From Novosphingobium sp. IK01 (GTDB lineage: Bacteria; Pseudomonadota; Alphaproteobacteria; Sphingomonadales; Sphingomonadaceae), in contig NZ_BTFW01000001.1 in the NCBI RefSeq assembly GCF_033242265.1, positions 496,001-560,000 on the forward strand: DNA of 64,000 nt. Direction: 5' to 3'. Under the pieces are notes generated by a model. The model saw only the letters and a list, made by a program, of their open reading frames with translations. It searched no databases and had not been told where the DNA came from. Of the stretch, positions 9,180-19,327 are shown piece after piece. Position 1 is the first letter of the stretch. Every line of letters begins with the position of its first letter. The translations under genes and the position numbers were made by a program.

Positions 9180-9954
9180 GCCGCACCGCCTTTTGCGCCG
9201 CATTCTCGTGCTGGGGGGCACCAGCGAGGCGAGCGAACTGGCCCGCCTCCTGGCCGCGCACGGGCTTTGCGCGACGCTCAGCTATGCCGGGCGCACGGAA
9301 AACCCGCGCGCGCAGCCGATCCCGACGCGGGTGGGCGGCTTTGGCGGGGTGGAGGGGCTGGCGGCCTACTTGCGTGCGGAGGGCATCACCCACCTGGTCG
9401 ATGCGACCCACCCCTTTGCCGCGACGATGAGCGCGAATGCCTGCGCGGCGGCGCAGCTTGCCGGGGTGCCGCTCGTCGCGCTCACCCGCCCGGCGTGGGA
9501 GGCGCAGGAGGGCGACCGCTGGCGTGAAGTCGCCACCATCGCGCAGGCGGTCGAGGCACTGGCCGGGGCGCCGCGCCGGGTGTTCCTCGCGCTCGGGCGG
9601 CAGCATGTCGAGGCGTTCGCCGCGCAGCCGCAGCATCGTTATGTCCTGCGGTTTGTCGATGCGCCGGGGGAGGCGCCCGCCTTGCCCGATCATGCGCTGG
9701 TGGTCGATCGCGGGCCGTTTACCGTGGCAGGCGACCGCGCGCTGATGGAGGCGCACGGCATCGAATGTATCGTCGCCAAGAACGCCGGGGGCAGCGGCGC
9801 GCAGGCCAAGCTGGAGGCCGCGCGCGCGCTGGGGCTGCCGGTGATCATGATCGCCCGGCCTGCCTTGCCCCCCCGCATGGAGGTTCACCGGGCCGTCGAC
9901 GTGCTCGACTGGCTCGATCATGCGCCCCCCTCAGGTGCGGAACGCGGGGTATAG
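9178..9954 (+). CDS. cobK: Precorrin-6A reductase CobK, on the opposite strand inside the cob operon
   Basis: A 258-residue NADPH-dependent reductase of precorrin-6A. Family features are ILVLGGTSEASELA at the start, SYAGRTENPR, LVDATHPFAATMSANA, FLALGRQHVEAF, and IVAKNAGGSGAQAKLEAARALGLPV split over the C-terminal third. An AGGA lies 7 bases before the ATG, inside the 5' end of cobL. It is the only cob gene in the window on the plus strand: head-to-head with cobL (starts overlap by 2 bases) and tail-to-tail with cobJ (37-base overlap). Its promoter must lie inside cobL. Confidence 0.94.
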   Translation: MPHRLLRRILVLGGTSEASELARLLAAHGLCATLSYAGRTENPRAQPIPTRVGGFGGVEGLAAYLRAEGITHLVDATHPFAATMSANACAAAQLAGVPLVALTRPAWEAQEGDRWREVATIAQAVEALAGAPRRVFLALGRQHVEAFAAQPQHRYVLRFVDAPGEAPALPDHALVVDRGPFTVAGDRALMEAHGIECIVAKNAGGSGAQAKLEAARALGLPVIMIARPALPPRMEVHRAVDVLDWLDHAPPSGAERGV

Positions 9955-10694
9955 AGCAGGGGCGCTGCGCCGGGCCGTTCGATCAGGCGGGTCTGGCTCG
10001 ACCCGACGATGACCATCGTGCGCATGTCGGCCATCTCGGGCCGGGCCTGATCGAGGGGGACTATGCGCAAGGCTTCCTGCGGCGTGCAGACGGCACGGGC
10101 AAACAGGACCGGGCGGCTGTCGCCACAGGCCTCGCGCAGGACGGCGAGCGCGCGGGCAAAACCCTCAGGCCGGGCCTTGGAGCGCGGGTTGTAGAAGGCC
10201 ATCGCGAAATCGGCCTGTGCGGCAAGGCGCAGGCGCTTTTCGATGAGGGGCCAGGGCTTGAGATTGTCGGACAGGTTGATCGCGCAGAAATCATGGCCGA
10301 GCGGGGCGCCTGCCCGCGCGCTGGCCGCGAGCATGGCGGTGATGCCCGGCAACACGCGGATGTCGAGGCTGCGCCATGACAGCGGCCCGGCTTCGAGCGC
10401 CTCGAACACGGCGGCGGCCATGGCGAACACCCCCGGATCGCCCGAGGAAACCACGACCACGCGGGCGCCTTCTTGTGCGAGCGACAGGGCATGGGCCGCG
10501 CGGTCGAGTTCCACCCGATTGTCGCTGGGGTGCAGGGTCAGGCCGGGCCGGGGCGCGACGCGCGCGACATAGGGGGTATAGCCGATGACATCGGTTGCCA
10601 TGGCGAGGGCCTCGCGCACTTCGGGAGTGATCAGGGCTTCATCGCCCGGACCCAGCCCGGCAATCGCCAGCCATCCTTCTTGCCCGGCGCTCAT
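9918..10694 (-). CDS. cobJ: Precorrin-3B C(17)-methyltransferase CobJ
   Basis: A 258-residue tetrapyrrole methylase that contracts the ring while methylating C17. It begins GWLAIAGLGPGDEALITPE and carries DVIGYTPYV, VVVVSSGDPGVFAMAAAVFEA, VLPGITAMLAASARAGAP, HDFCAINLSD and FYNPRSKAR, all characteristic of CobJ/CbiH. The start at 10694 overlaps the cobI stop (ATGA). Its last 37 bases overlap the convergent cobK. Downstream on the same strand the next gene is cobL, after about 740 bases that are antisense to cobK. Confidence 0.95.
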   Translation of the reverse strand: MSAGQEGWLAIAGLGPGDEALITPEVREALAMATDVIGYTPYVARVAPRPGLTLHPSDNRVELDRAAHALSLAQEGARVVVVSSGDPGVFAMAAAVFEALEAGPLSWRSLDIRVLPGITAMLAASARAGAPLGHDFCAINLSDNLKPWPLIEKRLRLAAQADFAMAFYNPRSKARPEGFARALAVLREACGDSRPVLFARAVCTPQEALRIVPLDQARPEMADMRTMVIVGSSQTRLIERPGAAPLLYTPRSAPEGGA

Positions 10695-11434
10695 GGACGG
10701 CGGCCTTTCCCGTGGATCAGCAGGATCGAGAAATAGGGGGTGACGCTGCTCGCCTGCGCCAGCGGGGTGACGCGCTGTTCGGGCATGGCGGCATATTCGA
10801 CGAGCCAGGCTTCGTCCGCGCGGCCCGCCTGCGCCACTGCGCGGATCAGCTTGGGCAGGTTGCGCCCGATCTTCATCACCACCAGCGCGTCGGTATCGCG
10901 GATGCGGCGGACGAGTTCGTCTTCGGGAAGCGTCGCCATGGCCACGGTCAGCACGTCGTCGCCCCACGTGATGGGCAGGCCCGTGGCATTCCAGGCCCCT
11001 GCCATGCCGGTGATGCCGGGGACGACCTCCACCGGCGCCAGCCCCGACAGGCGGCTGTGCAGGTGCATGAACGAGCCATAGAAGAACGGGTCGCCTTCGC
11101 ACAGGACGACGACATCCTCGCCCGCTGCCGAGAGCGCAACGAGCCTTTGTGTACACTGCGCATAGAAGGCCGAAAGCCGCTCGTTGTAGCGCGGGTCGCT
11201 GAACGGGATTTCGGTGGTGACCGGATATTCCATCGCGATCTCGACCACGTCGGGGCGCAGCATGCCTTCGGCAATGCGGCGGGCCTGCCCCGGTCGTCCG
11301 GCCTTGCGGAAATAGGCGACATGGGATGCCCCGCGCACGAGGCGGTCGGCGCGCACGCTCAGCAGGTCGGGTGCGCCCGGGCCGAGGCCGACACCGTGGA
11401 TCGTGCCCGGAATGGGAGAAAGGGGAGCGCTCAT
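10691..11434 (-). CDS. cobI: Precorrin-2 C(20)-methyltransferase CobI
   Basis: A 247-residue SAM-dependent methylase that makes precorrin-3A. Motifs in order are [47 protein letters not shown] and VVPGITGMAGAWNATGLPI, ending in VVMKIGRNLPKLI and YFSILLIHGKGR. The ATG at 11434 overlaps the cobH stop by 4 bases; the longer upstream reading would overlap cobH deeply and has no family similarity. Confidence 0.95.
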   Translation of the reverse strand: MSAPLSPIPGTIHGVGLGPGAPDLLSVRADRLVRGASHVAYFRKAGRPGQARRIAEGMLRPDVVEIAMEYPVTTEIPFSDPRYNERLSAFYAQCTQRLVALSAAGEDVVVLCEGDPFFYGSFMHLHSRLSGLAPVEVVPGITGMAGAWNATGLPITWGDDVLTVAMATLPEDELVRRIRDTDALVVMKIGRNLPKLIRAVAQAGRADEAWLVEYAAMPEQRVTPLAQASSVTPYFSILLIHGKGRRP

Positions 11435-12060
11435 TCCGCGCGGCTCGCCAGCGCGTTGATCGCGGCCACGGTGATGGCGCTGCCGCCCAGCCGCCCTTCG
11501 ACCACGCAACACGGCACGGGGGCTTCCTCCCACAGCGCGGCCTTGGATTCGACCGCGCCGACAAAGCCGACCGGGCAACCGACAATCGCGGCGGGGCGCG
11601 GGCAGGCCGGGTCTTCAAGCATGGTCAGCAGGTGAAACAGCGCGGTCGGCGCATTGCCGATGGCGACCACCGCGCCCGCCAGATGCGGACGCCAGAGTTC
11701 GAGCGCGGCGGCAGACCGCGTGGTGCCCATGTCCTTGGCAAGGCCGGGAACCTGCGGATCGTGCAGCGGGCACAGGATCGGATTGGCGGCGGGCAGGCGC
11801 GCGCGGGTGATCCCTTCGGAGACCATCCGCGCGTCGCACAGGATCGGCGCCCCTGTGGCCAGCGCGGCGCGGGCGGCGGCGGTGAACGTGGGGGAAAAGT
11901 GGATATGGCGGGCCAGTTCGACCATGCCGGCGGCATGGATCATGCGCACGGCGACCGGCTCTTCATCGGGGGTGAAGCGGGCGAGATCGGCCTCGGCGCG
12001 GATCATCGCGAACGAGCGGGCATAGATCGCGGCGCCATCGGTTTCATACACGTGAGGCAT
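11431..12060 (-). CDS. cobH: Precorrin-8X methylmutase CobH
   Basis: A 209-residue enzyme that moves the methyl group from C11 to C12 to give hydrogenobyrinic acid. RMIHAAGMVE includes the catalytic histidine (H42; H43 in the P. denitrificans enzyme by my recollection). GAPILCDARMVSEGI, AVVAIGNAPTALFHLL and GCPVGFVGAVESK are strongly conserved segments. The start at 12060 shares one base with the cobG stop (TGATG). Confidence 0.95.
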   Translation of the reverse strand: MPHVYETDGAAIYARSFAMIRAEADLARFTPDEEPVAVRMIHAAGMVELARHIHFSPTFTAAARAALATGAPILCDARMVSEGITRARLPAANPILCPLHDPQVPGLAKDMGTTRSAAALELWRPHLAGAVVAIGNAPTALFHLLTMLEDPACPRPAAIVGCPVGFVGAVESKAALWEEAPVPCCVVEGRLGGSAITVAAINALASRAE

Positions 12061-13190
12061 CAGGCAGCTCCAAAACGGGCGAGCACGGCATGGGGGGAAA
12101 GCCCGGTTTCCTGCGCGGCTCCGGCGCGGGCGTGATGGGCAAGGTCGAACAGGCCCGCGCGCCCGGTGAGGACGAGATCGGCGGGGGCGGGGCAGGCGCA
12201 GCCCTTGGCGCAGCCTGCGACATGGGTGTGGCCGGTCAGATGGGGCGCGAGAGCGCGGGCCAAGGAGCGGGTTTCCACGCTGGCTTGCGGGCACAGCGGC
12301 GCGCCGGGGCAGGCGTCGATCCGGCGCAGGGGATCGGCGGGATCGGCGATGAAGCCGGAAAAATCGTGTCCACGCCCGCCTTCGATCAAGAAAACGCGCC
12401 ATGGCGTCAGGCGCAGGCCGTTCACGCCCGGACGGTCGAGCGCGCGCAGCAGGGCCGAGGCTTCGATCTGTCCGAACGGGGCGGCCAGCGCCATGCCGAG
12501 GGAGGTCGCACCCGGTTCGAGAGGTGGGCGCGGGCGCGCGGGGCCTTGCGTGCCCTTGGCCCAGTCGGGCAGGGGGGCGGTGTGGCGAGCCATGCGGCCT
12601 GCCTGCGCGCCGCCGCTCCGGGCGAACCAGCAGGCCAGATCGGCGAGCAAGGCGGCCTCTTTCCCGAACGGGGCGGCGGCCCCCAGCGGGCGGGCCTGCG
12701 CGCGCAGGATCAGGCCGCCCGACGCGCCGCGCTCGATGCGGAAATCGCCCGCCTCGCCGGTCAGAACCGGGGCTGGCCCGGCATCCACGACAAAGCCGAT
12801 TTTGCCGGGCAGGGGCGGCAGGGCGGGCAGAGCCTCGACGAGCGCGCTGGCAATGCGATGGGTATCGTCTCCAACCTGCCAGTCGGGCGCGACGAGGATG
12901 GTCCGCCGTGCTTCGAGGGTGGGGTCTTCGTCGACGAGGCCGAGCGTGATCAGGCTTTCGAGCAGGGGGCGCCACTGGCTCTCGCGCACGCCGCGCAGTT
13001 GCAGGTTGGCGCGGCGGGTGAGGTCGATGATCCCGTTGCCGTGGCGCAGCGCGGCTTCGCACATGGCGCGGGCCTGCGGCGTGGTGAGGCGCGCCATGCG
13101 CGGCTTGACCCGGACGAGCAGGCCGTCGCCTGCCTCCATCGGGCGCCATGCATTGGGACACCAGCCCCGGATCGTGCCGTTCGATGTCAT
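12060..13190 (-). CDS. cobG: Precorrin-3B synthase CobG
   Basis: A 376-residue protein of the nitrite/sulfite reductase ferredoxin-like family, with an N-terminal half-domain ([32 protein letters not shown]) and a C-terminal iron-sulfur region [10 protein letters not shown]...GCAKGCACP that supplies the four cysteines for a 4Fe-4S centre. CobG uses molecular oxygen to hydroxylate C20 of precorrin-3A, so its presence identifies the aerobic pathway. The start at 13190 overlaps the cobN stop by 4 bases; an upstream in-frame ATG would enter cobN. Confidence 0.92.
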   Translation of the reverse strand: MTSNGTIRGWCPNAWRPMEAGDGLLVRVKPRMARLTTPQARAMCEAALRHGNGIIDLTRRANLQLRGVRESQWRPLLESLITLGLVDEDPTLEARRTILVAPDWQVGDDTHRIASALVEALPALPPLPGKIGFVVDAGPAPVLTGEAGDFRIERGASGGLILRAQARPLGAAAPFGKEAALLADLACWFARSGGAQAGRMARHTAPLPDWAKGTQGPARPRPPLEPGATSLGMALAAPFGQIEASALLRALDRPGVNGLRLTPWRVFLIEGGRGHDFSGFIADPADPLRRIDACPGAPLCPQASVETRSLARALAPHLTGHTHVAGCAKGCACPAPADLVLTGRAGLFDLAHHARAGAAQETGLSPHAVLARFGAA

Positions 13191-16100
13191 GCGGGAGTGT
13201 CCGGCAGGCTGGCGAGGATCGAATTGCGCCGCGTCTGCCACAGGCCAGCGCGGTGGAGCGCGGCAAAGCGGGCCTCCATAGCGGCCAGGGCGCCGGGATT
13301 TTCGCGGGCGAGGAACGCGCGGACATCCACATCGCCCAGCGTGGCGTCATGATAGAGATCGAACAGATGGGCCGGGACGGCGCCCGCCAGATGGGCAAAG
13401 GCGCCCAGATGGTCGAGCGTGGCGGCCAGTTCTGCCCCACCGCGAAAGCCGTGGCGCATCATCCCCGCGATCCAGCCGGGATGGGCGGCGCGGGCGCGCA
13501 CCACGCGGGCGATTTCCTCGGGGAGCGGGCGGGCGACGGGCTTGGCGGGGTCGTGGCTGTCGAGGTGATAGAGCGCGGCCCTGTTGGCGCCGACCGCCGC
13601 CTGCGCGGCGGCAAAACCGCCTTCGTGGGCGGCATAGTCGGCAGCCAGCAGGAGGTCGGTCTCCTCCAGATCCTGCACATGGACATAGGCATCGGCCTGT
13701 CCGACACGTTCGCGCAAGCCTTGCGGATCGGGCGCGAGGTCGGCGTGGTCGAGCGGCTGGTCGGAGGCGGCGAGCCAGGCCTCGCCCCCGGCCCGGCGGC
13801 CTTGCTCGCCATACGTCTCAAGCGCCCCACCCATGCCAAGGCCATAGCGCGCAGGCCGGGGGCCATAGACGCGGTGGGGCGCCTGCTGGCCGACGAAGGG
13901 GTTCCATTCGGCAGGTTCGTCGCGGTCGGCCAGCGCGCGCACGGCCTGCCCGAACAGCAGCGGCAATTGCGGGAAGGCATCGCGAAACAGGCCCGAGACC
14001 CGCAAGGTCACGTCGAGGCGCGGCCTTTCGAGGAGGGCAATGGGCAGGATTTCCACGCCCGTCACCCGGTCGGAGGCACTGTCCCACACCGGTTTCGCGC
14101 CCAGCAGGTGGAGCGCCATGGCAAACTCCTCGCCCGCCGTGCGCATCGTGGCCGAACCCCAGAGGTCGACGACGAGCGCACGCGGCCAGTCGCCATGGTC
14201 CTGAAGATGGCGGCGCACGAGTTCCTCGGCGAGGGTCACGCCTTGGGCATGGGCGGCGCGGCTGGGCACCGCGCGCGGATCGATCGTGTAGAGATTGCGG
14301 CCCGTGGGCAGGACATCGCTGCGCCCGCGATAGGGCGAGCCGGAGGGGCCGGGTGCCACCCGCCGCCCGGCCAGCGCGGCGCGCAGGCCGGTACGCTCGG
14401 CCAGCCCCTGTTCGCCCCGGCCAAAGACGTGAAGCCCTTCGCCAAACCGGCTTTCCTTGATCTCGCACACGAAGCGGTCGATGCGGGTGATCGTTTCGGC
14501 GGCGGTGGCTTGGGGGGAGAGGCCGAGATCGGCGGCAAGGCCGAGGGCTTGTGCCTCGCCGCAGATGGCGCCGGTCAGGCGGTCGCGCCGGGCCGGGTCG
14601 AGACCGTCGGCGTTGGAAAATTCGTCGAGCAGGGCTTCGAGGCGGTCCAGCCCGGTGGCCTTGCCGGCGGGGACGAGGGGCGGCGGGGCATGGCCGATGG
14701 TGACCGCGCCGATGCGCCGCTTGGCCTGCGCGGCCTCGCCCGGATCGTTGACGATGAACGGATAGACCACCGGCAGCGACCCGACCAGCACCTCGGGCCA
14801 GCAGGCGCCCGAAAGCGCGACAGCCTTGCCCGGCAGCCATTCGAGCGTGCCATGGGCGCCCAGATGGATCAGGGCATTGAGGCCAAGGCTGCGCAGCCAG
14901 AGATGGAACGCGACATAGCCATGGCAGGGCACGCGGTCGAGGTCGTGATAGTCGTCCTCGCGCGTGGCGTGGGCGCCGCGTTCGGGCTGAAGCAGCACGC
15001 GCACGGTGCCGCAGGGGAGACCGGTGAAATGGAATGCGCCCTCGCGGCAGGCTGGGTCATGGGCCGGATCGCCCCACGCTCGCGCGAGGTCGGCTTGCAA
15101 GCTTGGGGGCAGGGTGGCCAGCGCTTCACGATAGGCGGAAAGCGGCCATGTCAGGCGCTCGTGCTGCAAGGCGGTGGCGAGATCGGCGGGCACCGGCTGG
15201 CCCAGATCGGCCAGAATGGCTTGCGCGGAAGCCAGCGCGTCGAGGCCGACGGCATGGGCTAGCAGGTGGGGCTTGCCCGGATAGGTCGAGAGCACGAGAG
15301 CGAGAGATTGGGGTGAAGGGTGCCGGGCCAGCGCCATCCAGCCCTCGACCCGCGCGACGATGGCCGCGATGCGTTCGGGATCGGCCTGATGGCGCGCCGG
15401 GGCAAGGCCCAGCGCCGGATCGGGCGTGCCGCTTTCCTTGAAGCTGGCGACACCGGCCAGAATGCGCCCGTCGATCTCGGGCAGGACGACATGCATGGCA
15501 AGGTCTGCCGGAGACAGCCCGCGCGGCGAGGCCTCCCATCCCGCGCGCGGCGCGGTGGCGAGCGCGAGTTGGAAGACCGGCACCCCGGCACTGTCGAGCG
15601 GGCTGTGGCCGTTCTCGTCGCGGGCGGAAAAGGCCGTGGCGTTGACGATGGCCGCCGGGGCGAGGGCGGCGATCCATTCTGCGATGGCCCCGCGTGCCTC
15701 CGGGGCCTTGAGCGAGGAGGCAAAGAGGCCAAGCGCCGCAGCCCCTCGCGCCTCGAACGCGCGGATCAGCGCGGCGATGGGGTCAAGGTCACCCGCGGCC
15801 AGATAGGCACGGTAGAACACCACGAGCACCAGCGGGCGGGCCGGATCGCAGGGCACTTTGAGCGGATCGACGAGGCCCCGGTCCGGGTGCCAGCCGCCAG
15901 CGGGGGGGAGCGGCTCTTGCCCGGCGGGCGTGGCTCCGGGCGCAAAGCCTGCCTGCCCGGCCAGAAGGGCAAGCGCCGCGCGGGCGGCGGGCGCGCCGCC
16001 TTGCGTGCAGAGCCGGTCGAGCGCGCGCAGGGTTTCGGGGGGCACCGTGGAATAGCTGTCCAGCCGGGGATCGGGGCGACCGTCGCCGGGCAGGACGGCC

Positions 16101-16441
16101 AGCGCAATGCCCTGCGCGCGGGCCAGCAGGCTCACTTGCGAAAGACCATAGGCCCAATAGGCCTCCCCGCCGATCAGCCGGATCAGGATCGCCCGCGCGC
16201 CGCCCAGCGTGCGCTCGACATAAGTATCGACCGACAGCGGATGGGCGAGCGTGGCCAGATTGGCCAGGCGCATGTCGGGAAAGGCCGGATCGTCTGCGCG
16301 TGCCGCGTGCCAAGCAGCGCCGAAGGCCCCGAGGTCGCTGTCGGAAAACGACAGCACCACGAGGGGCGCGGGCGCCTGCCCGAGGTCTTGCGGGCTGGCG
16401 GTTTCCTCCATCCCGTGGGTTTCGCGAAAGACGATGTGCAT
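13187..16441 (-). CDS. cobN: Cobaltochelatase large subunit CobN
   Basis: A 1084-residue homologue of the ChlH/CobN chelatase subunit, which inserts Co2+ into hydrogenobyrinic acid a,c-diamide with CobS and CobT chelatase partners (not in this window). Recognisable segments include [46 protein letters not shown] and [19 protein letters not shown]. It is shorter than the roughly 1250-1280 residues I recall for classical CobN, mostly in the N-terminal third. The start at 16441 has GGGAAG about 10 bases upstream and lies 24 bases after cobW. Confidence 0.93.
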   Translation of the reverse strand: MHIVFRETHGMEETASPQDLGQAPAPLVVLSFSDSDLGAFGAAWHAARADDPAFPDMRLANLATLAHPLSVDTYVERTLGGARAILIRLIGGEAYWAYGLSQVSLLARAQGIALAVLPGDGRPDPRLDSYSTVPPETLRALDRLCTQGGAPAARAALALLAGQAGFAPGATPAGQEPLPPAGGWHPDRGLVDPLKVPCDPARPLVLVVFYRAYLAAGDLDPIAALIRAFEARGAAALGLFASSLKAPEARGAIAEWIAALAPAAIVNATAFSARDENGHSPLDSAGVPVFQLALATAPRAGWEASPRGLSPADLAMHVVLPEIDGRILAGVASFKESGTPDPALGLAPARHQADPERIAAIVARVEGWMALARHPSPQSLALVLSTYPGKPHLLAHAVGLDALASAQAILADLGQPVPADLATALQHERLTWPLSAYREALATLPPSLQADLARAWGDPAHDPACREGAFHFTGLPCGTVRVLLQPERGAHATREDDYHDLDRVPCHGYVAFHLWLRSLGLNALIHLGAHGTLEWLPGKAVALSGACWPEVLVGSLPVVYPFIVNDPGEAAQAKRRIGAVTIGHAPPPLVPAGKATGLDRLEALLDEFSNADGLDPARRDRLTGAICGEAQALGLAADLGLSPQATAAETITRIDRFVCEIKESRFGEGLHVFGRGEQGLAERTGLRAALAGRRVAPGPSGSPYRGRSDVLPTGRNLYTIDPRAVPSRAAHAQGVTLAEELVRRHLQDHGDWPRALVVDLWGSATMRTAGEEFAMALHLLGAKPVWDSASDRVTGVEILPIALLERPRLDVTLRVSGLFRDAFPQLPLLFGQAVRALADRDEPAEWNPFVGQQAPHRVYGPRPARYGLGMGGALETYGEQGRRAGGEAWLAASDQPLDHADLAPDPQGLRERVGQADAYVHVQDLEETDLLLAADYAAHEGGFAAAQAAVGANRAALYHLDSHDPAKPVARPLPEEIARVVRARAAHPGWIAGMMRHGFRGGAELAATLDHLGAFAHLAGAVPAHLFDLYHDATLGDVDVRAFLARENPGALAAMEARFAALHRAGLWQTRRNSILASLPDTPA

Positions 16442-16465
16442 GGGGCCAGCTTCCCGCTTTGCGCT

Positions 16466-17545
16466 TCAGCCTGCCTGCACCGCTTCCTGTTGGGGCACGG
16501 CCCTGAGCACGGCCTCGATGGCTTCGGACACCAGCGCCTCGCGCTCGGCGATCACCACGAGGCGGGTTTCGCGCGGGTCTTGCGGGCGCCACGGGCGGTC
16601 GTAGCTCTGGCGCAGGCGCGTGCCCACGGCCTGAACCAGCAGGCGCATCGGCTTGCCCGCGACGGCGGCATGGCCCTTTACGCGCAGCACCGCGTGATCG
16701 CGGGCGAGGGTCTCGATGGCGCGGGCCAGTGCGTCGGGATCGGTAATCGCGCCCAGCGTCACCACGATGCTGGCGAAGTCGTCGTGTTCGTGGTCGTCCT
16801 GCCCGTCGTGGTGCGAGGGGCGGGCGGCCAGATCGTTTTCTGCGGCGGCGTCAAGGCCGAGGATCACGCGCGGATCGACCACGCCTTCGGCCAGTTCGAT
16901 CACCGGGATGGCGCGCGGGGCCAGCGCGGTGATGGCGGCGCGGGCGCGGGCAAGGCCTTCGGGCCCGGCCAGATCGGCCTTGGTGAGCAGCACCATGTCG
17001 GCGCAGGCGAGCTGGTCTTCGAAGACTTCGGCCAACGGGGTCTCGTGGTCGATCCCCGGATCGGCGGCGCGCTGGGCGTCGAGCGCGACCGGGTCGGGCG
17101 CGAAACGGCCCGCGGCCACCGCTTCGGCATCGGCCAGCGCCAGCACGCCATCGACGGTGATCCGGCTGCGGATGGCGGGCCAGTCGAAGGCCTTGAGCAG
17201 GGGCTTGGGCAGGGCGAGGCCCGAGGTCTCGATCAGGATGTGATCGGGCCGGGGTTCGAGCGCGAGCAGGCGCTCGACAGTCGGGATGAAATCATCGGCG
17301 ACCGTGCAGCAGATGCAGCCATTGGCCAGCTCGACGATATTTTCCGCCGGGCAATCGGGGATCGCGCAGGACTGGAGAATGTCGCCATCGACCCCCAGCG
17401 TGCCGAATTCGTTGACCACCACGGCCAGCCGCCGCCCGCCCGCATGGCGGATCAGGTGGCTGATGAGAGTGGTCTTCCCCGCGCCCAGAAAGCCGGTGAC
17501 GATGGTGACGGGCACTTTGCCCAGATCGGGGCCCAGATCGGCCAT
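16466..17545 (-). CDS. cobW: CobW-type GTPase / metal chaperone
   Basis: A 359-residue G3E-family GTPase. The P-loop GFLGAGKTT is at residues 18-26, the metal-binding GCICC at 76-80, TSGLALPKPL and LLTKADL follow, and the C-terminal CobW_C domain ends with VKGHAAVAGKPMRLLVQAVG. A histidine/aspartate-rich linker near residue 255 (HHDGQDDHEHDD) probably binds metal. CobW is thought to deliver cobalt to the chelatase. It is the first gene after the upstream cobalamin riboswitch; GGGGAG precedes the ATG at 17545. An ATG 132 bases upstream in frame would add leader sequence with no family match. Confidence 0.94.
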   Translation of the reverse strand: MADLGPDLGKVPVTIVTGFLGAGKTTLISHLIRHAGGRRLAVVVNEFGTLGVDGDILQSCAIPDCPAENIVELANGCICCTVADDFIPTVERLLALEPRPDHILIETSGLALPKPLLKAFDWPAIRSRITVDGVLALADAEAVAAGRFAPDPVALDAQRAADPGIDHETPLAEVFEDQLACADMVLLTKADLAGPEGLARARAAITALAPRAIPVIELAEGVVDPRVILGLDAAAENDLAARPSHHDGQDDHEHDDFASIVVTLGAITDPDALARAIETLARDHAVLRVKGHAAVAGKPMRLLVQAVGTRLRQSYDRPWRPQDPRETRLVVIAEREALVSEAIEAVLRAVPQQEAVQAG

Positions 17546-17750
17546 ATGCACACACTCCCCGCGCCCGAGCGAGACAGGGCGGAGCGTACCGGACACAAGG
17601 CTGTCCGGCTGGCGCACGGCAAGGGGCAGGCGCGAAAATCGCCCGAGACCGCACGGCCCATGCAGCTCCGGCCACATGGTTTTCGTCGCTCAGACGGAAG
17701 TGTTACCGTGCCTTGGCCATCCCCTGGACCCGGGCAAGAGCGACCGGTGC

Positions 17751-17963
17751 GCCGGCAGGTCTCCTGGCTTGCGGGTCACAGCTTGATGCATGCCTTCCCA
17801 GCGCCGCGTTCCTGCGGCCTCCAGTGGCTGCCCCGTCGAAGGGGCCATGCATCGCGCTATCCGCTCACAGTTGCAGGGACAGCCGCGGATTTGGGGAACA
17901 GGCGCAAGGCGCCTTTTCTCCTCACCGCATTCCCGATTAAGCCCCTTTCGGGGCACCGGCGCG
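17751..17963 (-). promoter_or_regulatory. Cobalamin riboswitch upstream of cobW and the cob operon
   Basis: On the minus strand the conserved elements occur in order: GCCGGTGCC at the 5' end, AATCGGGAA, GGCTGTCCCTGCAACTGTGA, the B12 box AGCCACTG...TGGGAAGGC (about 17791-17829), and GCCAGGAGACCTGCCGGC at the 3' end. About 205 bases separate it from the cobW ATG. A block ending about 45 bases after the aptamer is shared with the second riboswitch and is the likely expression platform. The promoter must lie between 17964 and 18087; I could not pick a convincing -35/-10 there. Together these explain the 542-base stretch without a gene. Confidence 0.93.
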
Positions 17964-18087
17964 AGTCTGATGTGAAGGCATGGGGCCAATCCTTGTAGGA
18001 CAGGCTCCGTGCTTTCGGGAGTGCTCCTAGCCGCATCGCCGCCACTGTGCAATCGTGGAGATGAGGGCGGGCAGATGAGGCCCAATG

Positions 18088-19140
18088 TCAGGCGGAGGCG
18101 GAAATGTCGATTTCGTCCAGTCGCTTCCAGCGATAGATCGCGAAACTGATGAGCCAGCACCCGGCAAACAGGCCGATGATCGCAAAGCCCAGCGCGTTGA
18201 AGTGTGAGGCAGCCTTTGCGGCCATGTTCCAGGGCCAGCCGGTGAGCGCCAGCTTGTCGCCGATCAGCGCGCATGTCTCGATCCCGCCGATCACGATGGC
18301 CACCAGCGCCGAGATCGCCGTGATGGTGATGTTGTAGTAAAGCTTGCGGATTGGCTTGACGAAGGCCCAGCGATAGGCGCCCAGCATGATCACCCCGTCG
18401 AGCGTATCGACCAGCGCCATGCCTGCGGCAAACAGGGCGGGCAGGACGAGCATCGTGCCCAGCGCCAGATGATCGGCGCCCTGATTGGCCGAGAGCCCCA
18501 GAATGGCAACTTCGGTGGCCGTGTCGAAGCCCAGCCCGAACAGGAAGCCGAGCAGGGCCATGTGCCAGCTCTTGCTGACAAGGCCGAACAGCGGGCGCAG
18601 CAACCTTGCCAGCCCCCCGCGCGAGGCGAGCAGCATGTCGAGGCTCTCCTCGTCGTGGGGAAGACCGGCGCGTGCGCGCCTGAAGGCCTGCCAGACCGAA
18701 CGCAGGATCGCGAGGTTGAGCCCGGCAATGGCAAACAGGAAGAAGGCCGAAATGCCCGTGGCCAGAACGCCGCCCACTTCGCGGAAGGCTTCAAAGCGGC
18801 TGAGCGCATTGGCCGTGAGCGCGACCGCCACCGAAAGCGCGGCGATGATGCCCGAATGGCCGAGCGCGAACCAGAAGCCCACCGCGATCGGGCGCTGGCC
18901 CTGCTGCATGAGCTTGCGCGTGACATTGTCGATGGCCGCGATGTGATCGGCATCGACCCCGTGACGCAGGCCAAGGCTCCAGGCGAGCGCGGCGGTGCCC
19001 AGCAGCAGCGGCTGCGCGCCCAGGGCGCCCAGCGCCCAGGCCCATGCCGCCAGATTGGCGAGGACCAGGGCGGCGAGCAGGATGAGGATGCGGCGCTTGA
19101 GCGGGGCGCCATGGAAGAAACGGGAGAAAGAGACAGCCAT
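18088..19140 (-). CDS. Nickel/cobalt transporter, NiCoT family (HoxN/NixA-like)
   Basis: A 350-residue inner-membrane permease with about eight hydrophobic helices. The NiCoT signature H-x4-DH is seen as RHGVDADHI (H60, D65, H66), followed by ALGHSGI, LGFDTATEVAILGLSA and GMALVDTLDGVIMLGAY, the other family motifs. It sits behind its own cobalamin riboswitch, which argues that cobalt is the physiological substrate and that uptake serves the neighbouring B12 operon. The start at 19140 begins the hydrophilic N-terminal tail; an upstream ATG lacks support. Nickel transport cannot be excluded from sequence. Confidence 0.92.
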   Translation of the reverse strand: MAVSFSRFFHGAPLKRRILILLAALVLANLAAWAWALGALGAQPLLLGTAALAWSLGLRHGVDADHIAAIDNVTRKLMQQGQRPIAVGFWFALGHSGIIAALSVAVALTANALSRFEAFREVGGVLATGISAFFLFAIAGLNLAILRSVWQAFRRARAGLPHDEESLDMLLASRGGLARLLRPLFGLVSKSWHMALLGFLFGLGFDTATEVAILGLSANQGADHLALGTMLVLPALFAAGMALVDTLDGVIMLGAYRWAFVKPIRKLYYNITITAISALVAIVIGGIETCALIGDKLALTGWPWNMAAKAASHFNALGFAIIGLFAGCWLISFAIYRWKRLDEIDISASA

Positions 19141-19327
19141 CGCGGGGCGAACTTTCGGCAAAAGGACGACAAGGCCCGAAGCCGTCCACGCGCAAGGCAC
19201 AGCCTTCCGCGCAGCCGGTTCGAGCCGCTACAGCGTCGCCCTGACGGAGTTCACCCGGACGCAGTTTGCCGGGGGCGAGTTCACCGTGCCCTGGCCATCC
19301 CCTGGACCATGGCGTGAGCGACCGGAT

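Noticed and set aside
17964..18087. Promoter for the cobW riboswitch transcript
   Set aside because: The region must hold it, but no hexamer pair with acceptable spacing and match was convincing, so no site was annotated.
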